NCBI GenBank assembly: GCA_902606075.1
Contig: CACLEU010000005.1
Span: 1-55,082, forward strand
Direction: 5' to 3'
Origin: an uncultured Pelagibacteraceae bacterium
GTDB taxonomy: Bacteria > Pseudomonadota > Alphaproteobacteria > Pelagibacterales > Pelagibacteraceae
DNA: 55,082 nt
Below the pieces are notes generated by a model. It was not told where the DNA came from. It did no database searches and saw only the letters and a program-made list of their open reading frames with translations. The first letter of the stretch is position 1, and each line of letters starts with the position of its first letter. Below, piece after piece: positions 9,510 through 19,394 of this stretch. The position numbers were made by a program, and so were the translations under genes.

Positions 9510-11951
9510 TTAAACAGTAAATATATTTTTTGAATTTAAGGGTTTTTTTAGAACAGTTGCTCTATATTTTTTTTTCTCAACTTCTATTTCGAAATTGGAG
9601 TTATCGATTTGATCCGAGGTCATGCCTGAATTTATGTATCCATAACTTATATTCTTATTAAAATTAAAAGAAAAACATCCAGATGTAGTTCTACCAACAA
9701 TTTTATTATTATGGTAAATTGGTTCATCGTGCAACAATAAAGGCTCACCAGGTTTTGAATTTTCTAATGTTAAAATTTTAAGACTTTTTTCTACTTTTTT
9801 ATCTTTTATTTTTTCTAAAATATCACGGCCAATAAAATTTATATTTTTTTTAAAACTTATTGCAAAAGATAGTCCAGCCTCAAATTGATTTTCCTCTGGA
9901 GATATATCGTGACCCCAGTGTACAAATCCAGATTCCATTCTCATTATATCCATTGCATGCATACCGCATAAACTTAGATTATATTTTGCTCCGCTTTCAA
10001 CCAATGTATTGAAAAGTTCTTTTGCTAGATCCCTTTCAATATATAATTCATATCCAAGCTCACCTACATAAGATATTCTTTGCGCCCAGACTTTTAGATT
10101 ATTAATATTTATAAATTTAGCTGTAGAAAATTTAAATTTTTCACTAGATAAGTCGTCATTGCTAATTGAATTTATAAGTTCCCTACTTTTTGGACCAAAC
10201 AAACCAAGGCAACAATAATCTTCAGTAACATCTTTAAAATTTATATCATCAGAAATATTTTTTAAAATATGGAATTTATCATGTTCTCTATTTGCTGCTG
10301 AAGAAACAATTCGGTAGTAGTTTTTATCTATACAGATAACTGTCAAATCAGCCTCGATACCACCGTCTTTATTTAACATTTGAGTATATTTAATTTTACC
10401 AGGTTCATTAGATATATTTGCTGTACATAATCTTTGAAGTTCTTGATGTACCTTCTCACCTTTTAATTCAAATTTTGAAAAAGGAGAAAGTTCGAACAGA
10501 CCAATATTTTTCCTTGTATTAGTGCTTTCATGTTCGGCAGATGGATACCAATTTTGATAGTTATAACTATATTTATAATCTTTATTTTTCTCATCTTTTG
10601 AGAACCACATTGGTCTTTCATATCCACCTGAAACGCCAAAACATGCTCCATGTTTTTTTAATTCATCATGGTAAGGTAATTTTATTACATCCCTAGAGGT
10701 CTTATGCTGTTTATATGGCCAATGCATCCCATACAAATCTCCAAGAGTTTCTGTAACTCTTTCTTTAATAAAATTTATTTCTGAGTGGAACTTTTGAAAT
10801 CTTTTAATATCATAACTAAATATATCTTCATTAACATGACCGTTCGTCATCCATTCAGCTGTAACTTTTCCAACGCCACCAGCGCTTGCTATTCCAATAC
10901 TGTTTAATCCACAGCAAACAAAAAAGTTCTTAACTTCAGGAACTTCACCAAGTAATGTATTGGTGTCTGGGGTAAAAGACTCTGGACCTGAAAAAAATTT
11001 TCTGATTCCAACTTTCTCTAATATTGGAAATCTTTTCATACATGCGCTTAAGTAAGGTTCAAAATGTTCAAAATTTTCAGGAAATTCGCCAAAAGAAAAA
11101 TCTTCTGGAACTTTATTAGTTTTATCAAATGCAGGAATAGATTTTCCTTCAAAAATTCCCAATAATAATTTACCTGCATCCTCTTTAATATAAGTTCTGC
11201 TATCAAAATCTCTAATTACAGGTAAGTCTTTTGGAACTTCTTTTATTGGTTCAGTTATTACATAAAAATGTTCTGCAGGATATAACGGGATACTCACACC
11301 TAGTTTTTCGCCAATTTGTCTAGACCACATGCCGGTTGCTAAAACAATGTATTCACACTCTATTTTTTCTCCATTAACAACAACTCCTTCTATTCTTTTG
11401 TTTTTAACTAAAATATCTTCAACTGGAGAGTCTTCAAAAATTTTTGCACCTTCTGCTCTTGCAGCTTTTGCAAGAAGTTGAGTAATACCAGATGGATCAC
11501 CGGAACCATCACCTGGCATAAGAATGCCACCCAATAAATCATCATTTTTAATTAGAGGAACTTTATCTTTGATTTCATCTTTATTTAAAATTTGAACATT
11601 AACATCATAAAGTTGAGCGGTAGTTGCCTGTCTTTTTAATTCCTGCCATCTACCCTCTTCTTGAGCAATGGACATTGCGCCATTTAATCTAAGTCCAGCT
11701 GAGTGATCTACTTTCTTCTCTAACTCTTTATATAAGTCTAAAGAATATTTTCTTATTTTCGTTATTGTTGCAGATGGTCCTAATTGACTAACTAACCCAG
11801 CTGCGTGCCAAGTAGTTCCTGAAGTTAGTTTGTCTCTTTCTAGAAGAATAACATCTTTCCAACCAAATTTTGCTAGATGATAAGCGCATGAACAACCTAC
11901 TACACCCCCGCCAATAACAACTGCTTTTGCCGAACTTGGAATTTTTTTCAT
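9510..11951 (-). CDS. FAD-dependent dimethylglycine/sarcosine dehydrogenase-like oxidoreductase fused to GcvT-type folate-binding domain
   Basis: 813-aa ORF; 'AVVIGGGVVGCSCAYHLAKFGWKDVILLERDKLTSGTTWHAAGLV' (DAO fold), C-terminal GcvT 'LCGMHAMDIMRMESGFVHWGHDISPEENQFEAGLSFAI'. Confidence 0.88.
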   Translation of the reverse strand: MKKIPSSAKAVVIGGGVVGCSCAYHLAKFGWKDVILLERDKLTSGTTWHAAGLVSQLGPSATITKIRKYSLDLYKELEKKVDHSAGLRLNGAMSIAQEEGRWQELKRQATTAQLYDVNVQILNKDEIKDKVPLIKNDDLLGGILMPGDGSGDPSGITQLLAKAARAEGAKIFEDSPVEDILVKNKRIEGVVVNGEKIECEYIVLATGMWSRQIGEKLGVSIPLYPAEHFYVITEPIKEVPKDLPVIRDFDSRTYIKEDAGKLLLGIFEGKSIPAFDKTNKVPEDFSFGEFPENFEHFEPYLSACMKRFPILEKVGIRKFFSGPESFTPDTNTLLGEVPEVKNFFVCCGLNSIGIASAGGVGKVTAEWMTNGHVNEDIFSYDIKRFQKFHSEINFIKERVTETLGDLYGMHWPYKQHKTSRDVIKLPYHDELKKHGACFGVSGGYERPMWFSKDEKNKDYKYSYNYQNWYPSAEHESTNTRKNIGLFELSPFSKFELKGEKVHQELQRLCTANISNEPGKIKYTQMLNKDGGIEADLTVICIDKNYYRIVSSAANREHDKFHILKNISDDINFKDVTEDYCCLGLFGPKSRELINSISNDDLSSEKFKFSTAKFININNLKVWAQRISYVGELGYELYIERDLAKELFNTLVESGAKYNLSLCGMHAMDIMRMESGFVHWGHDISPEENQFEAGLSFAISFKKNINFIGRDILEKIKDKKVEKSLKILTLENSKPGEPLLLHDEPIYHNNKIVGRTTSGCFSFNFNKNISYGYINSGMTSDQIDNSNFEIEVEKKKYRATVLKKPLNSKNIFTV

Positions 11952-11955
11952 TTTT

Positions 11956-13071
11956 TTAATTTAAAGCTTCTGATGGAGAAAGAAATTTATGTCCAAAAGT
12001 GTCTGCTACAGCTTTATATGTAACGTTGCCTTTGCAAACATTTAATCCTGCTAAAAAATTAGGATCATTTATTAAAGCTTTTTGATATCCATCTTTAGCT
12101 AGTCTATTTAAAAAAGGTAACGTTACTTTATTTAATGCAAGAGTTGACGTTCTTGGAACTCCGCCAGGCATATTGGCTACACAATAATGAACAATATCGT
12201 CAACTATGTAAGTTGGATTTGCATGAGTAGTTGGTTTACTAGTTTCTACACATCCACCTTGGTCAATTGCAACATCAACAATAACAGATCCTCTTTTCAT
12301 TAATCCTAACATATCTTTAGTGATTAATTTTGGAGCTTCTGCGCCTGGTATTAGTACTCCTCCAACTAGTAGATCTGCTTGTGATATTAATTTTTTTAAA
12401 TCAATATTATCTGATTGTTCAGGAATTATTTTATCTCCAAACTTTTGAGTAAGTTCTTCAAGTCTCTTTTCAGATTTATCTACAATGTGAACTTTTGCTT
12501 GCATACCTGTTGCAATGATAGCAGCATTTTCACCAACAACACCTCCACCTAGAATAACAACGGTTCCCCCTTCCACTCCAGGAGCTCCACCTAAAAGTAA
12601 ACCTCTTCCTTTTTGATTTTTTTCTAAGCAATGTGCACCTGCTTGAACTGACATCCTTCCAGCAACTGCACTCATTGGCGCTAAAAGAGGTAATCTTCCA
12701 TTTTGATCTGTTACAGTTTCATAAGCTATACAAATTCCCTTAGAATTAATTAATCCCTGAGTAAGTTCTTTTGCAGCTGCGAGATGTAGGTAAGTAAAAA
12801 CAATTTGGTTTTCTCTTATCATTTTTACTTCATTTGAGAGAGGTTCTTTGACTTTCACAATAATATCAGAGTCGTTAAAAATATCCTCGGCTTTATCAAT
12901 TATTTTTGCACCTGAAGAAGTATAGTGTGAGTTTTCAAATCCGGCTTCAAACCCGCCATTGTTTTCGACTAAAACTTCGTGGCCGTTTGATACTAAATCT
13001 TTAACACTATCTGGAGTTAATCCAATTCTATTTTCTTGAGGTTTTATCTCTTTTGGAACACCAATTTTCAT
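11956..13071 (-). CDS. ald: Alanine dehydrogenase
   Basis: ORF; 'MKIGVPKEIKPQENRIGLTPDSV', 'LHLAAAKELT', 'PMSAVAGRMSVQAGAHCLEK', 'VVILGGGVVGENAA'. Confidence 0.94.
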   Translation of the reverse strand: MKIGVPKEIKPQENRIGLTPDSVKDLVSNGHEVLVENNGGFEAGFENSHYTSSGAKIIDKAEDIFNDSDIIVKVKEPLSNEVKMIRENQIVFTYLHLAAAKELTQGLINSKGICIAYETVTDQNGRLPLLAPMSAVAGRMSVQAGAHCLEKNQKGRGLLLGGAPGVEGGTVVILGGGVVGENAAIIATGMQAKVHIVDKSEKRLEELTQKFGDKIIPEQSDNIDLKKLISQADLLVGGVLIPGAEAPKLITKDMLGLMKRGSVIVDVAIDQGGCVETSKPTTHANPTYIVDDIVHYCVANMPGGVPRTSTLALNKVTLPFLNRLAKDGYQKALINDPNFLAGLNVCKGNVTYKAVADTFGHKFLSPSEALN

Positions 13072-13079
13072 ATAGAAAA

Positions 13080-14420
13080 TTAATTCTTTTTACTTTTACT
13101 GTAGTTTGTTATCCCTGTTCTTAGTTTATCAATTATTTCATCGATATGTTTTTTTTCACAAATAAACATTGGTGCAATAATCAGTGCGTCTCCTGTAGCT
13201 TTAAAGTTTACTCCTGCATCATAACAATGTTTAAATGTTGCAAGTCCAGCTTTGCCAGTTTTTGTATCCATTTTAATATCAATTCCACCCATCATTCCAT
13301 ATCCCCTAATATTCTCAACTACATCAATATCTTTTAATGAAAATAAACCTTCTTGGAAATAAGGAGCTAGTTCTTTTGCTCTGTTAAAAATATCTTCTTT
13401 TTCAAATATATCTTGAACTGCTAAAGCAGCAGCTACAGATACAGGAATTCCAGAATACGTATAGCCATGAAATAGTTCTACAGCACCTTTAGGTGCCGCA
13501 TCTACAACAGCATCATAAATTTCTTCCTTACATGCAACAACACCAAATGGAACAATTCCATTAGTTGTAGCTTTTGCCATTGTCATAATATCAGGTGTAA
13601 CTCCAAATTCTTGAGCACCAAAAGCAGATCCTGTTCTGCCCCAGCCTGTTATCACTTCATCAAAAATTAAAAGAATATTATGTTTATCACAAAGTTCCCT
13701 AAGTCTTTGTAAATATCCAACTGGTGGAACTAATGTTCCAGTGGATCCCGCTATCGGCTCTACAATACATGCTGCTATATTTTCAGATCCAAAGTTTGTA
13801 CAAATTCTTTCCAAATCATTTGCAATTTCTGCTCCTGTTTCTGGTTGACCAGATACAAATTGGTGTTCATCTAAATGCGTATGTCTCATGTGAACTACAC
13901 CTGGCATTAAAACACTTGCGTATGCTTTGACGTTGTTGATCATACCACCTACAGATGTCGCTCCAATATTCATACCATGGTAAGCTCTTTCTCTTCCAAC
14001 AAATCTAAATCTTTGTCCTTCACCTCTTGCTTTATGATATGCAACGCTAATTTTAATTGCAGTTTCAACTGCAGTTGATCCGCAAATCGTATAAAAAATT
14101 CTGTTGAGATTTCCTGGTGTATGTTTTGAAATTCTAGTTGCTAATTCAAATGAGCCACCAAAACCTTGTTGAAATGGTTGTGCGTAGTCTAAAGTTTTTA
14201 ATTGATTTGTAATTGCATCAATAATTTCCATTCTTCCATGTCCTAATGGATTACAAAATAATCCAGAACTCGCATCTATTTGAGTATTTCCTTCATGATT
14301 TTTTAAATAAACTCCTTTTGCTTCTGTAATTAATCTTGGTCTTTGTTTAAAGTCTTTGTTGGATGTAAAAGGCATCCAATGTTCATTAAGTGAATTAGGT
14401 ATTGCAGGTTTTTGACTCAT
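13080..14420 (-). CDS. Class III omega-amino acid:pyruvate aminotransferase (beta-alanine/taurine-pyruvate type)
   Basis: ORF; 'NLNEHWMPFTSNKDFKQRPRL' N-terminus typical of omega-aa:pyruvate transaminases, 'LLIFDEVITGWGRTGSAFGAQ', 'MTMAKATTNG'; followed by ald. Confidence 0.85.
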   Translation of the reverse strand: MSQKPAIPNSLNEHWMPFTSNKDFKQRPRLITEAKGVYLKNHEGNTQIDASSGLFCNPLGHGRMEIIDAITNQLKTLDYAQPFQQGFGGSFELATRISKHTPGNLNRIFYTICGSTAVETAIKISVAYHKARGEGQRFRFVGRERAYHGMNIGATSVGGMINNVKAYASVLMPGVVHMRHTHLDEHQFVSGQPETGAEIANDLERICTNFGSENIAACIVEPIAGSTGTLVPPVGYLQRLRELCDKHNILLIFDEVITGWGRTGSAFGAQEFGVTPDIMTMAKATTNGIVPFGVVACKEEIYDAVVDAAPKGAVELFHGYTYSGIPVSVAAALAVQDIFEKEDIFNRAKELAPYFQEGLFSLKDIDVVENIRGYGMMGGIDIKMDTKTGKAGLATFKHCYDAGVNFKATGDALIIAPMFICEKKHIDEIIDKLRTGITNYSKSKKN

Positions 14421-14599
14421 AATGGTATAATTATATTCTTTAGACTAAATTACTAAATTCTACCATATAAATATAGTCACATAATACAACTTTCAATTGA
14501 AGCATATCTGAATTGCCCAAAGTATTCAATTAGATCATTTACTTTGCCGATTTTTTCAACTTAAATAAGCTTTATAAATTTAATTAAGGAGAGGAATAA

Positions 14600-15541
14600 A
14601 TGAAAAAAATATTAAGTTTTCTTCTGGGAAGTATTTTAGCTCTTAACTTAACTATTTCAGTTGCTAATTCAGCTGCAAATGAAGTTAGAGTTGCTTACTT
14701 TTTAGAATGGCCTAGTCCAAACCTTGAAGATATGCAAAAGAAAAACTTTGCAAAAGCTTTAGGAGTACCAGTTAAGTGGACTAACTTCACAAATGGTGGA
14801 GCAATGACTGATGCAATGTTAGCTGGAGATATAGATATTTCTTATTCACAAGGTTTAGTACCTTTCATTAACGCAGTTAAATCAAAAGCACCTATTAAGC
14901 TTGTTGATATAGCTATGGAATATGGAATGGGTGGAACAACTTGTGTAACTTCTAACGCATCTGGAATTACAAAAGCTAATGCTACAGAACTTGAGGGTAA
15001 AAAAGTTGCTGTGCCACTAGGAACAATGGCTGAATATGTTTTTGATGAAAGTATGAAAGTTGTTGGAGCTGACAGAGGCAAAATGGATATTATACAAATG
15101 GATCCTGAAGAAGGTGCTGCTGCTTTAGTAAGCGGTGATGTTGTAATGTCATGTTTATTTGGTGGTAATTCAATTAAAGCTGCAACTGCAGTTGGTTCTA
15201 GATTACTTACAGTTCAAGAAGCAAGAGACGCTGGTATACTTGGTATAGATATAACTTCAGTAACTACAAAGTTTATGAAGGAAAACCCAGGCATGCTAAG
15301 AACTTTTATTGAAGTAACGCATGAAGCAAACGATAGATATAGAAGTGGAAAAAGTGATATGAATTCTATGTCAAAAGCTTCAGAGATGAAAGTTGCTGAT
15401 ATGAAAGAGACTTTAAGTGGTTTCAAATTCTTAACGCCAGCAGAAACTAAGCAGTCTATGACAAAAGGAAATCTTGATGCATTCTTAAAAGGAATGGGAA
15501 CGCCAAGAGGAAACGTAGATACTAGTTTCTTACCTTTATAA
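14600..15541 (+). CDS. tauA: Taurine/aliphatic sulfonate ABC transporter substrate-binding protein TauA
   Basis: Signal peptide and NMT1/TauA-like fold ('VRVAYFLEWPSPNLEDMQKKNFAKALGVPVKWTNFTNGGAMTDAMLAGDIDISYSQGLVPFINAV'); tauB and tauC follow; strong SD AAGGAGAGG. Confidence 0.85.
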   Translation: MKKILSFLLGSILALNLTISVANSAANEVRVAYFLEWPSPNLEDMQKKNFAKALGVPVKWTNFTNGGAMTDAMLAGDIDISYSQGLVPFINAVKSKAPIKLVDIAMEYGMGGTTCVTSNASGITKANATELEGKKVAVPLGTMAEYVFDESMKVVGADRGKMDIIQMDPEEGAAALVSGDVVMSCLFGGNSIKAATAVGSRLLTVQEARDAGILGIDITSVTTKFMKENPGMLRTFIEVTHEANDRYRSGKSDMNSMSKASEMKVADMKETLSGFKFLTPAETKQSMTKGNLDAFLKGMGTPRGNVDTSFLPL

Positions 15542-15561
15542 TCTAAGGTAAACTAAAATTT

Positions 15562-15601
15562 AAATAGGCGCCAATTTTTTAATTGGTGCCTATTTTTTTT
15601 G
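15562..15601 (+). terminator. Rho-independent terminator between tauA and tauB
   Basis: AAATAGGCGCCAATT-TTTT-AATTGGTGCCTATTT followed by a T run: 15-bp stem (one G:U), 4-nt loop. Confidence 0.85.
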
Positions 15602-15627
15602 TTAGAATTTTAATATAAAGTCATCTT

Positions 15628-16425
15628 ATGAGTGATTTAGTTTCACAAAATCTAAATATGATTTTTAAGTCTCCTAAAGGAGAGACTGTTCACGCTTTAA
15701 AAGATTTAAATTTTACAATTAAAAAAGGTGAACTTTTAACGGTATTGGGTCCATCTGGTTGTGGAAAAACAACTTTACTAAACATTGCGGCAGGATTTAT
15801 AAGACCAACATCGGGAACAATAACTTTGGGAAACAACGAAATTAATGGACCAGGTGTCGATAGAGGAATGGTTTTCCAACAAGGTGCCTTATTCGAGTGG
15901 TTAACAGTTTCTGAAAACGTTAACTTTGGATTAAGAATGAAGAAAAAGGACACTGGAGAAACTCAAAAAAAAGTTAATGAGTGGTTAGAAATAGTTGGAT
16001 TAAAAGGATTTGGAAATACTCCAACTTATCAATTATCTGGTGGAATGCAGCAGAGAGTTGCCCTTGCAAGATGCCTAATCAATGATCCAGATTTAATTTT
16101 AATGGATGAGCCTTTGGGTGCATTAGATGCTTTAACAAGAGAAAAGATGCAGTCACTTGTTTTAAAAATTTGGAAGGAAACTGGTAAAACAATTATATTG
16201 ATCACACACTCTGTTGAGGAAGCATTATTGCTTGGGGAAAGACTATATGTCATGGCCCCAAGACCAGGTCGTATACATAAAGAGTATAAACTTCCATTTG
16301 CAGAAATGGGATTAAATCAAGACTTAAGGGAGATAAAAAAGAATTCAGAATTTTCATCAAAAAGAGAGGAAATTTTATCCATGATCTGGAATATGGAAGA
16401 AGAGATTATGGGGAAAGAGAATTAA
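15628..16425 (+). CDS. tauB: Taurine ABC transporter ATP-binding protein
   Basis: Walker A 'GPSGCGKTT', signature 'LSGGMQQRVALARCL', Walker B 'LILMDEPLGALDALTRE'. Confidence 0.9.
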   Translation: MSDLVSQNLNMIFKSPKGETVHALKDLNFTIKKGELLTVLGPSGCGKTTLLNIAAGFIRPTSGTITLGNNEINGPGVDRGMVFQQGALFEWLTVSENVNFGLRMKKKDTGETQKKVNEWLEIVGLKGFGNTPTYQLSGGMQQRVALARCLINDPDLILMDEPLGALDALTREKMQSLVLKIWKETGKTIILITHSVEEALLLGERLYVMAPRPGRIHKEYKLPFAEMGLNQDLREIKKNSEFSSKREEILSMIWNMEEEIMGKEN

Positions 16426-18351
16426 ATGTTAACCCAATCTATAACAATATTAATTCTTGTGTCCATCGTCGGATGTATTCTTTACGGAAGAAGATTAATA
16501 AAAACTGAAAAAGTAGATGCTGTTTTTGGAAATCCAGAAAGAGCTAAAGGAGGTACTCATTGGATAATTGTTGGTGGTAGTGCAATATTATTAGTTTGGC
16601 TTTATTATTCTTGGGATATTGCAAAAGGATTTTATCCAAAATCAGCAAATGAATTATGTCAGGTTGCTAAAATAAATGAGTCTTTATTAGGATTAAAATA
16701 TCAGTTTCCAATAGAAGAAAGAGAATTCAAAAGTACTTCTATAATAAAAATAGAAAACAAAAATCTAGGCAAGATAACTAACGAAATCCAAAATTCGCAA
16801 GGCGTAAATGCTCAACAAAAATCAACACTAATAGGATTTGTTAATAAAACCTCTCAATTAATTCCACTGCTTACAAACGAAAATTTAATGGAGATGGATA
16901 CCAAGATTAAAATTAAAGAAATGACAGATGAGTTAAGACTTTTAAGTTCGAACTTTCAAAAAAAAGATTACCCATTTGAAACATCTGCAGCAAAAAATGA
17001 GAGACAAATTGCTATTTCAGAACAAGGCGATTGGGGTATCACTAAGATCCAATCTGGTACAGGCTCTATTGAAAATACAATAGAAGTACCCTTAGTGCCT
17101 GCTACCAATAAGGGATTAAAATTTCATTCAGCAGCTGAAGAACTTACTATTATAAATGATAAATTTTTTAAATTAAGAAATCATAATCCACAATTTAAAA
17201 ATTCAATAAAGCAATTAAAAGAAGATATTAAAATTTACAGAAAAAATTTAAGCGATGCTGATGAAGTTGCTTCAGATTATGCAAAAGATATAGTTAAAAT
17301 TGCAAGAAGAATAGAATATGCAAGTATTTACCCGCCGAGTGCTCTTAATGAAATGCAAAATGCTATTATTGAGTTCGATAATCTTCAAAAAGCAGAACAA
17401 GGTGGTTTAAGATTGGTAGATATATTTTTGTTTCCAGCTGGAACAATTGTTTCAAGTGGAACAAGTTGTTCTGAACAAGGATCTGGTAGATGGTTACCAA
17501 AACCTTCTGATACGTTGAATAAATTTATCTTAATGTCAAAACCAAGTGTTGGTTACAAAAATATCCCATTACTTTGGATAGACATGATGGATGTAAGTAA
17601 AATAATTGGATTTATTTTACCTGATTGGATCGCAGATATTCTTCCAGGAGATTATCCAGTTCATTCATCGGATGGTGTTGTGAAACAAAATTTCAAAGGA
17701 CAAGTTTTAAAAGTTGTTACAGGAGACTTTAAATTATTTAAAATTCCTGTTCCGTACGGGCATATATGGGACTCGTTTTTAAGAGTATTTTTAGGTTTAG
17801 TATTTGGAATTTTAATTGGTGTTCCGTTAGGTTTATTTATGGGATTAAATAGATTTGCAAAAGGTTTCTTTGATCCGTTAATTGAACTTTATAGACCCGT
17901 ACCACCTTTAGCTTGGGCTCCACTAATTATTTCAGTTCTTGGTATTGATAATACTGGAAAAGTATTTTTATTATTTATGGTTTCTCTATCTATTATGATT
18001 ATTTCCGCAAGGGCTGGTGCATCAGGAACTCAATTATCAAAAATTCATGCTGCTCACTCACTTGGGGCATCAAATAAACAAATATTAAGATATGTAATAT
18101 TTCCAAACTCTTTACCTGAAATTTTAACAGGAATAAGAGTTGCAGTTGGAATGTGCTGGGGAACTTTAGTTGCAGCAGAGTTCTTAGCAGGAACCACAGG
18201 TATTGGATTTGTAGAAAACGTTGCAAAAAAATATTTTCAATATGAGGTTATTTGGATAACCATATTTATTATGGGTATGCTGGGACTATTATTCGACGTT
18301 ACATTAAGAAAAATAATAGATAAAACAATACCATGGCGTGGAAAAGGATAA
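16426..18351 (+). CDS. tauC: TauC/SsuC-type ABC permease with ~400-aa N-terminal membrane-anchored extension
   Basis: 641-aa ORF; C-terminal BPD_transp_1 ('RVFLGLVFGILIGVPLGLFMGL...PPLAWAPLIISVLGIDNTGKVFLLF...AAHSLGASNKQILRYVIFPNSLPEILTGIRVAVGMCWGTLVAAEFLA'); long N-terminal region with 2 predicted TM. Confidence 0.85.
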   Translation: MLTQSITILILVSIVGCILYGRRLIKTEKVDAVFGNPERAKGGTHWIIVGGSAILLVWLYYSWDIAKGFYPKSANELCQVAKINESLLGLKYQFPIEEREFKSTSIIKIENKNLGKITNEIQNSQGVNAQQKSTLIGFVNKTSQLIPLLTNENLMEMDTKIKIKEMTDELRLLSSNFQKKDYPFETSAAKNERQIAISEQGDWGITKIQSGTGSIENTIEVPLVPATNKGLKFHSAAEELTIINDKFFKLRNHNPQFKNSIKQLKEDIKIYRKNLSDADEVASDYAKDIVKIARRIEYASIYPPSALNEMQNAIIEFDNLQKAEQGGLRLVDIFLFPAGTIVSSGTSCSEQGSGRWLPKPSDTLNKFILMSKPSVGYKNIPLLWIDMMDVSKIIGFILPDWIADILPGDYPVHSSDGVVKQNFKGQVLKVVTGDFKLFKIPVPYGHIWDSFLRVFLGLVFGILIGVPLGLFMGLNRFAKGFFDPLIELYRPVPPLAWAPLIISVLGIDNTGKVFLLFMVSLSIMIISARAGASGTQLSKIHAAHSLGASNKQILRYVIFPNSLPEILTGIRVAVGMCWGTLVAAEFLAGTTGIGFVENVAKKYFQYEVIWITIFIMGMLGLLFDVTLRKIIDKTIPWRGKG

Positions 18352-19394
18352 TATTTTTTATATTTTTATTCTCAGTTTCATCTGAAGCAGCAGAATTTAA
18401 TTTTAAAAAGATTGCTGATTTTAGAAATCCTTGGGGATCTACATTTGTATCTAATAATGAAATACTTTTAACCGAAGTATCTGGCAATTTAAAATTAATT
18501 AATATTGAAAGCGGTTCTGTCACTGATATTAAACATAACTTAAAAGTTTTAGAAGACGGTCAAGGTGGTTTATTAGATATCTTGTACAAAGACGAAGTAG
18601 TTTGGGTAAGTTATTCTGAGGATCACGGGAAATCTAAAACAACAACATCAGTTGCAAGAGGGAATTTTAATAAAGATCAAATTGACTTTAAGAATATATT
18701 TGTTGCTACTCCACCAATAAATTCTGGATATCACTTCGGTTCAAGATTAGCTATTAAAGACAATTATCTTTTTGCTTCAGTTGGTGAAAGAGGCGAAGGA
18801 ATGATAGCACAGGATCCAACAAAACATCCTGGAAGTATAATTAGAATTAATACTGATGGAAGTATTCCAAAAGATAATCCAAAATTTATTGACAAAAAAG
18901 ATTGGCTACCTGAGATTTACCAAATAGGTGTTAGGAACCCACAAGGTTTAACATTATCCCCTTTTGATCAAAAGATTTATGCAAGTAACCATGGTGCAAG
19001 AGGTGGTGATTGGTTTGGTGAAATTAAAAAAGGGGAAAACTATGGTTGGAAAGTTCTTGGATGGGGTGGAACTAATTATAGTGGTACTAAGATTGGACCA
19101 AAATGGTTACCTGGTTATACAAAAGCAATTAAATACTGGGTGCCTTCAATTGCAACAAGTGCAATAACAATTTATAAAGGTAAAGAATTTAAAGAGTGGA
19201 ATGGTCATGCTTTAATTACATCTCTTAAGGACATGTCACTTAGAAAACTTGATTTTTCCAACTTAGAAAATGTTAGAGAAGAAGTCATATTTGAAAGAGA
19301 AATCGGAAGAATTAGAGACATACAAGTTCATCCAGTTAGTGGTAAGATCTTTTTTTTAAGTCAGGATGCTTTATGGCTAATGCAAAAAAATTAA
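18333..19394 (+). CDS. PQQ-dependent sugar dehydrogenase (glucose/sorbosone dehydrogenase family), exported
   Basis: Signal peptide; 'FHFGSRL'-like 'YHFGSRLAIKDNYLFASVGERGEGMIAQDPTKHPGSIIRINTDGSIP', 'IYQIGVRNPQGLTLSPFDQKIYASNHGARGGDWFGEIKKGENYGW'. Confidence 0.85.
   Translation: MAWKRIIFFIFLFSVSSEAAEFNFKKIADFRNPWGSTFVSNNEILLTEVSGNLKLINIESGSVTDIKHNLKVLEDGQGGLLDILYKDEVVWVSYSEDHGKSKTTTSVARGNFNKDQIDFKNIFVATPPINSGYHFGSRLAIKDNYLFASVGERGEGMIAQDPTKHPGSIIRINTDGSIPKDNPKFIDKKDWLPEIYQIGVRNPQGLTLSPFDQKIYASNHGARGGDWFGEIKKGENYGWKVLGWGGTNYSGTKIGPKWLPGYTKAIKYWVPSIATSAITIYKGKEFKEWNGHALITSLKDMSLRKLDFSNLENVREEVIFEREIGRIRDIQVHPVSGKIFFLSQDALWLMQKN

Noticed and set aside
14421-14599. Riboswitch or clear sigma70 promoter in the divergent tau intergenic region
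   Set aside because: No convincing stem-rich aptamer; TTGCCG and TATAAA are 23 bp apart, too far for a standard promoter
14842-16253. Minus-strand ORFs opposite tauA/tauB (14842, 15214, 15690, 16029)
   Set aside because: Shadow ORFs of well-supported transporter genes
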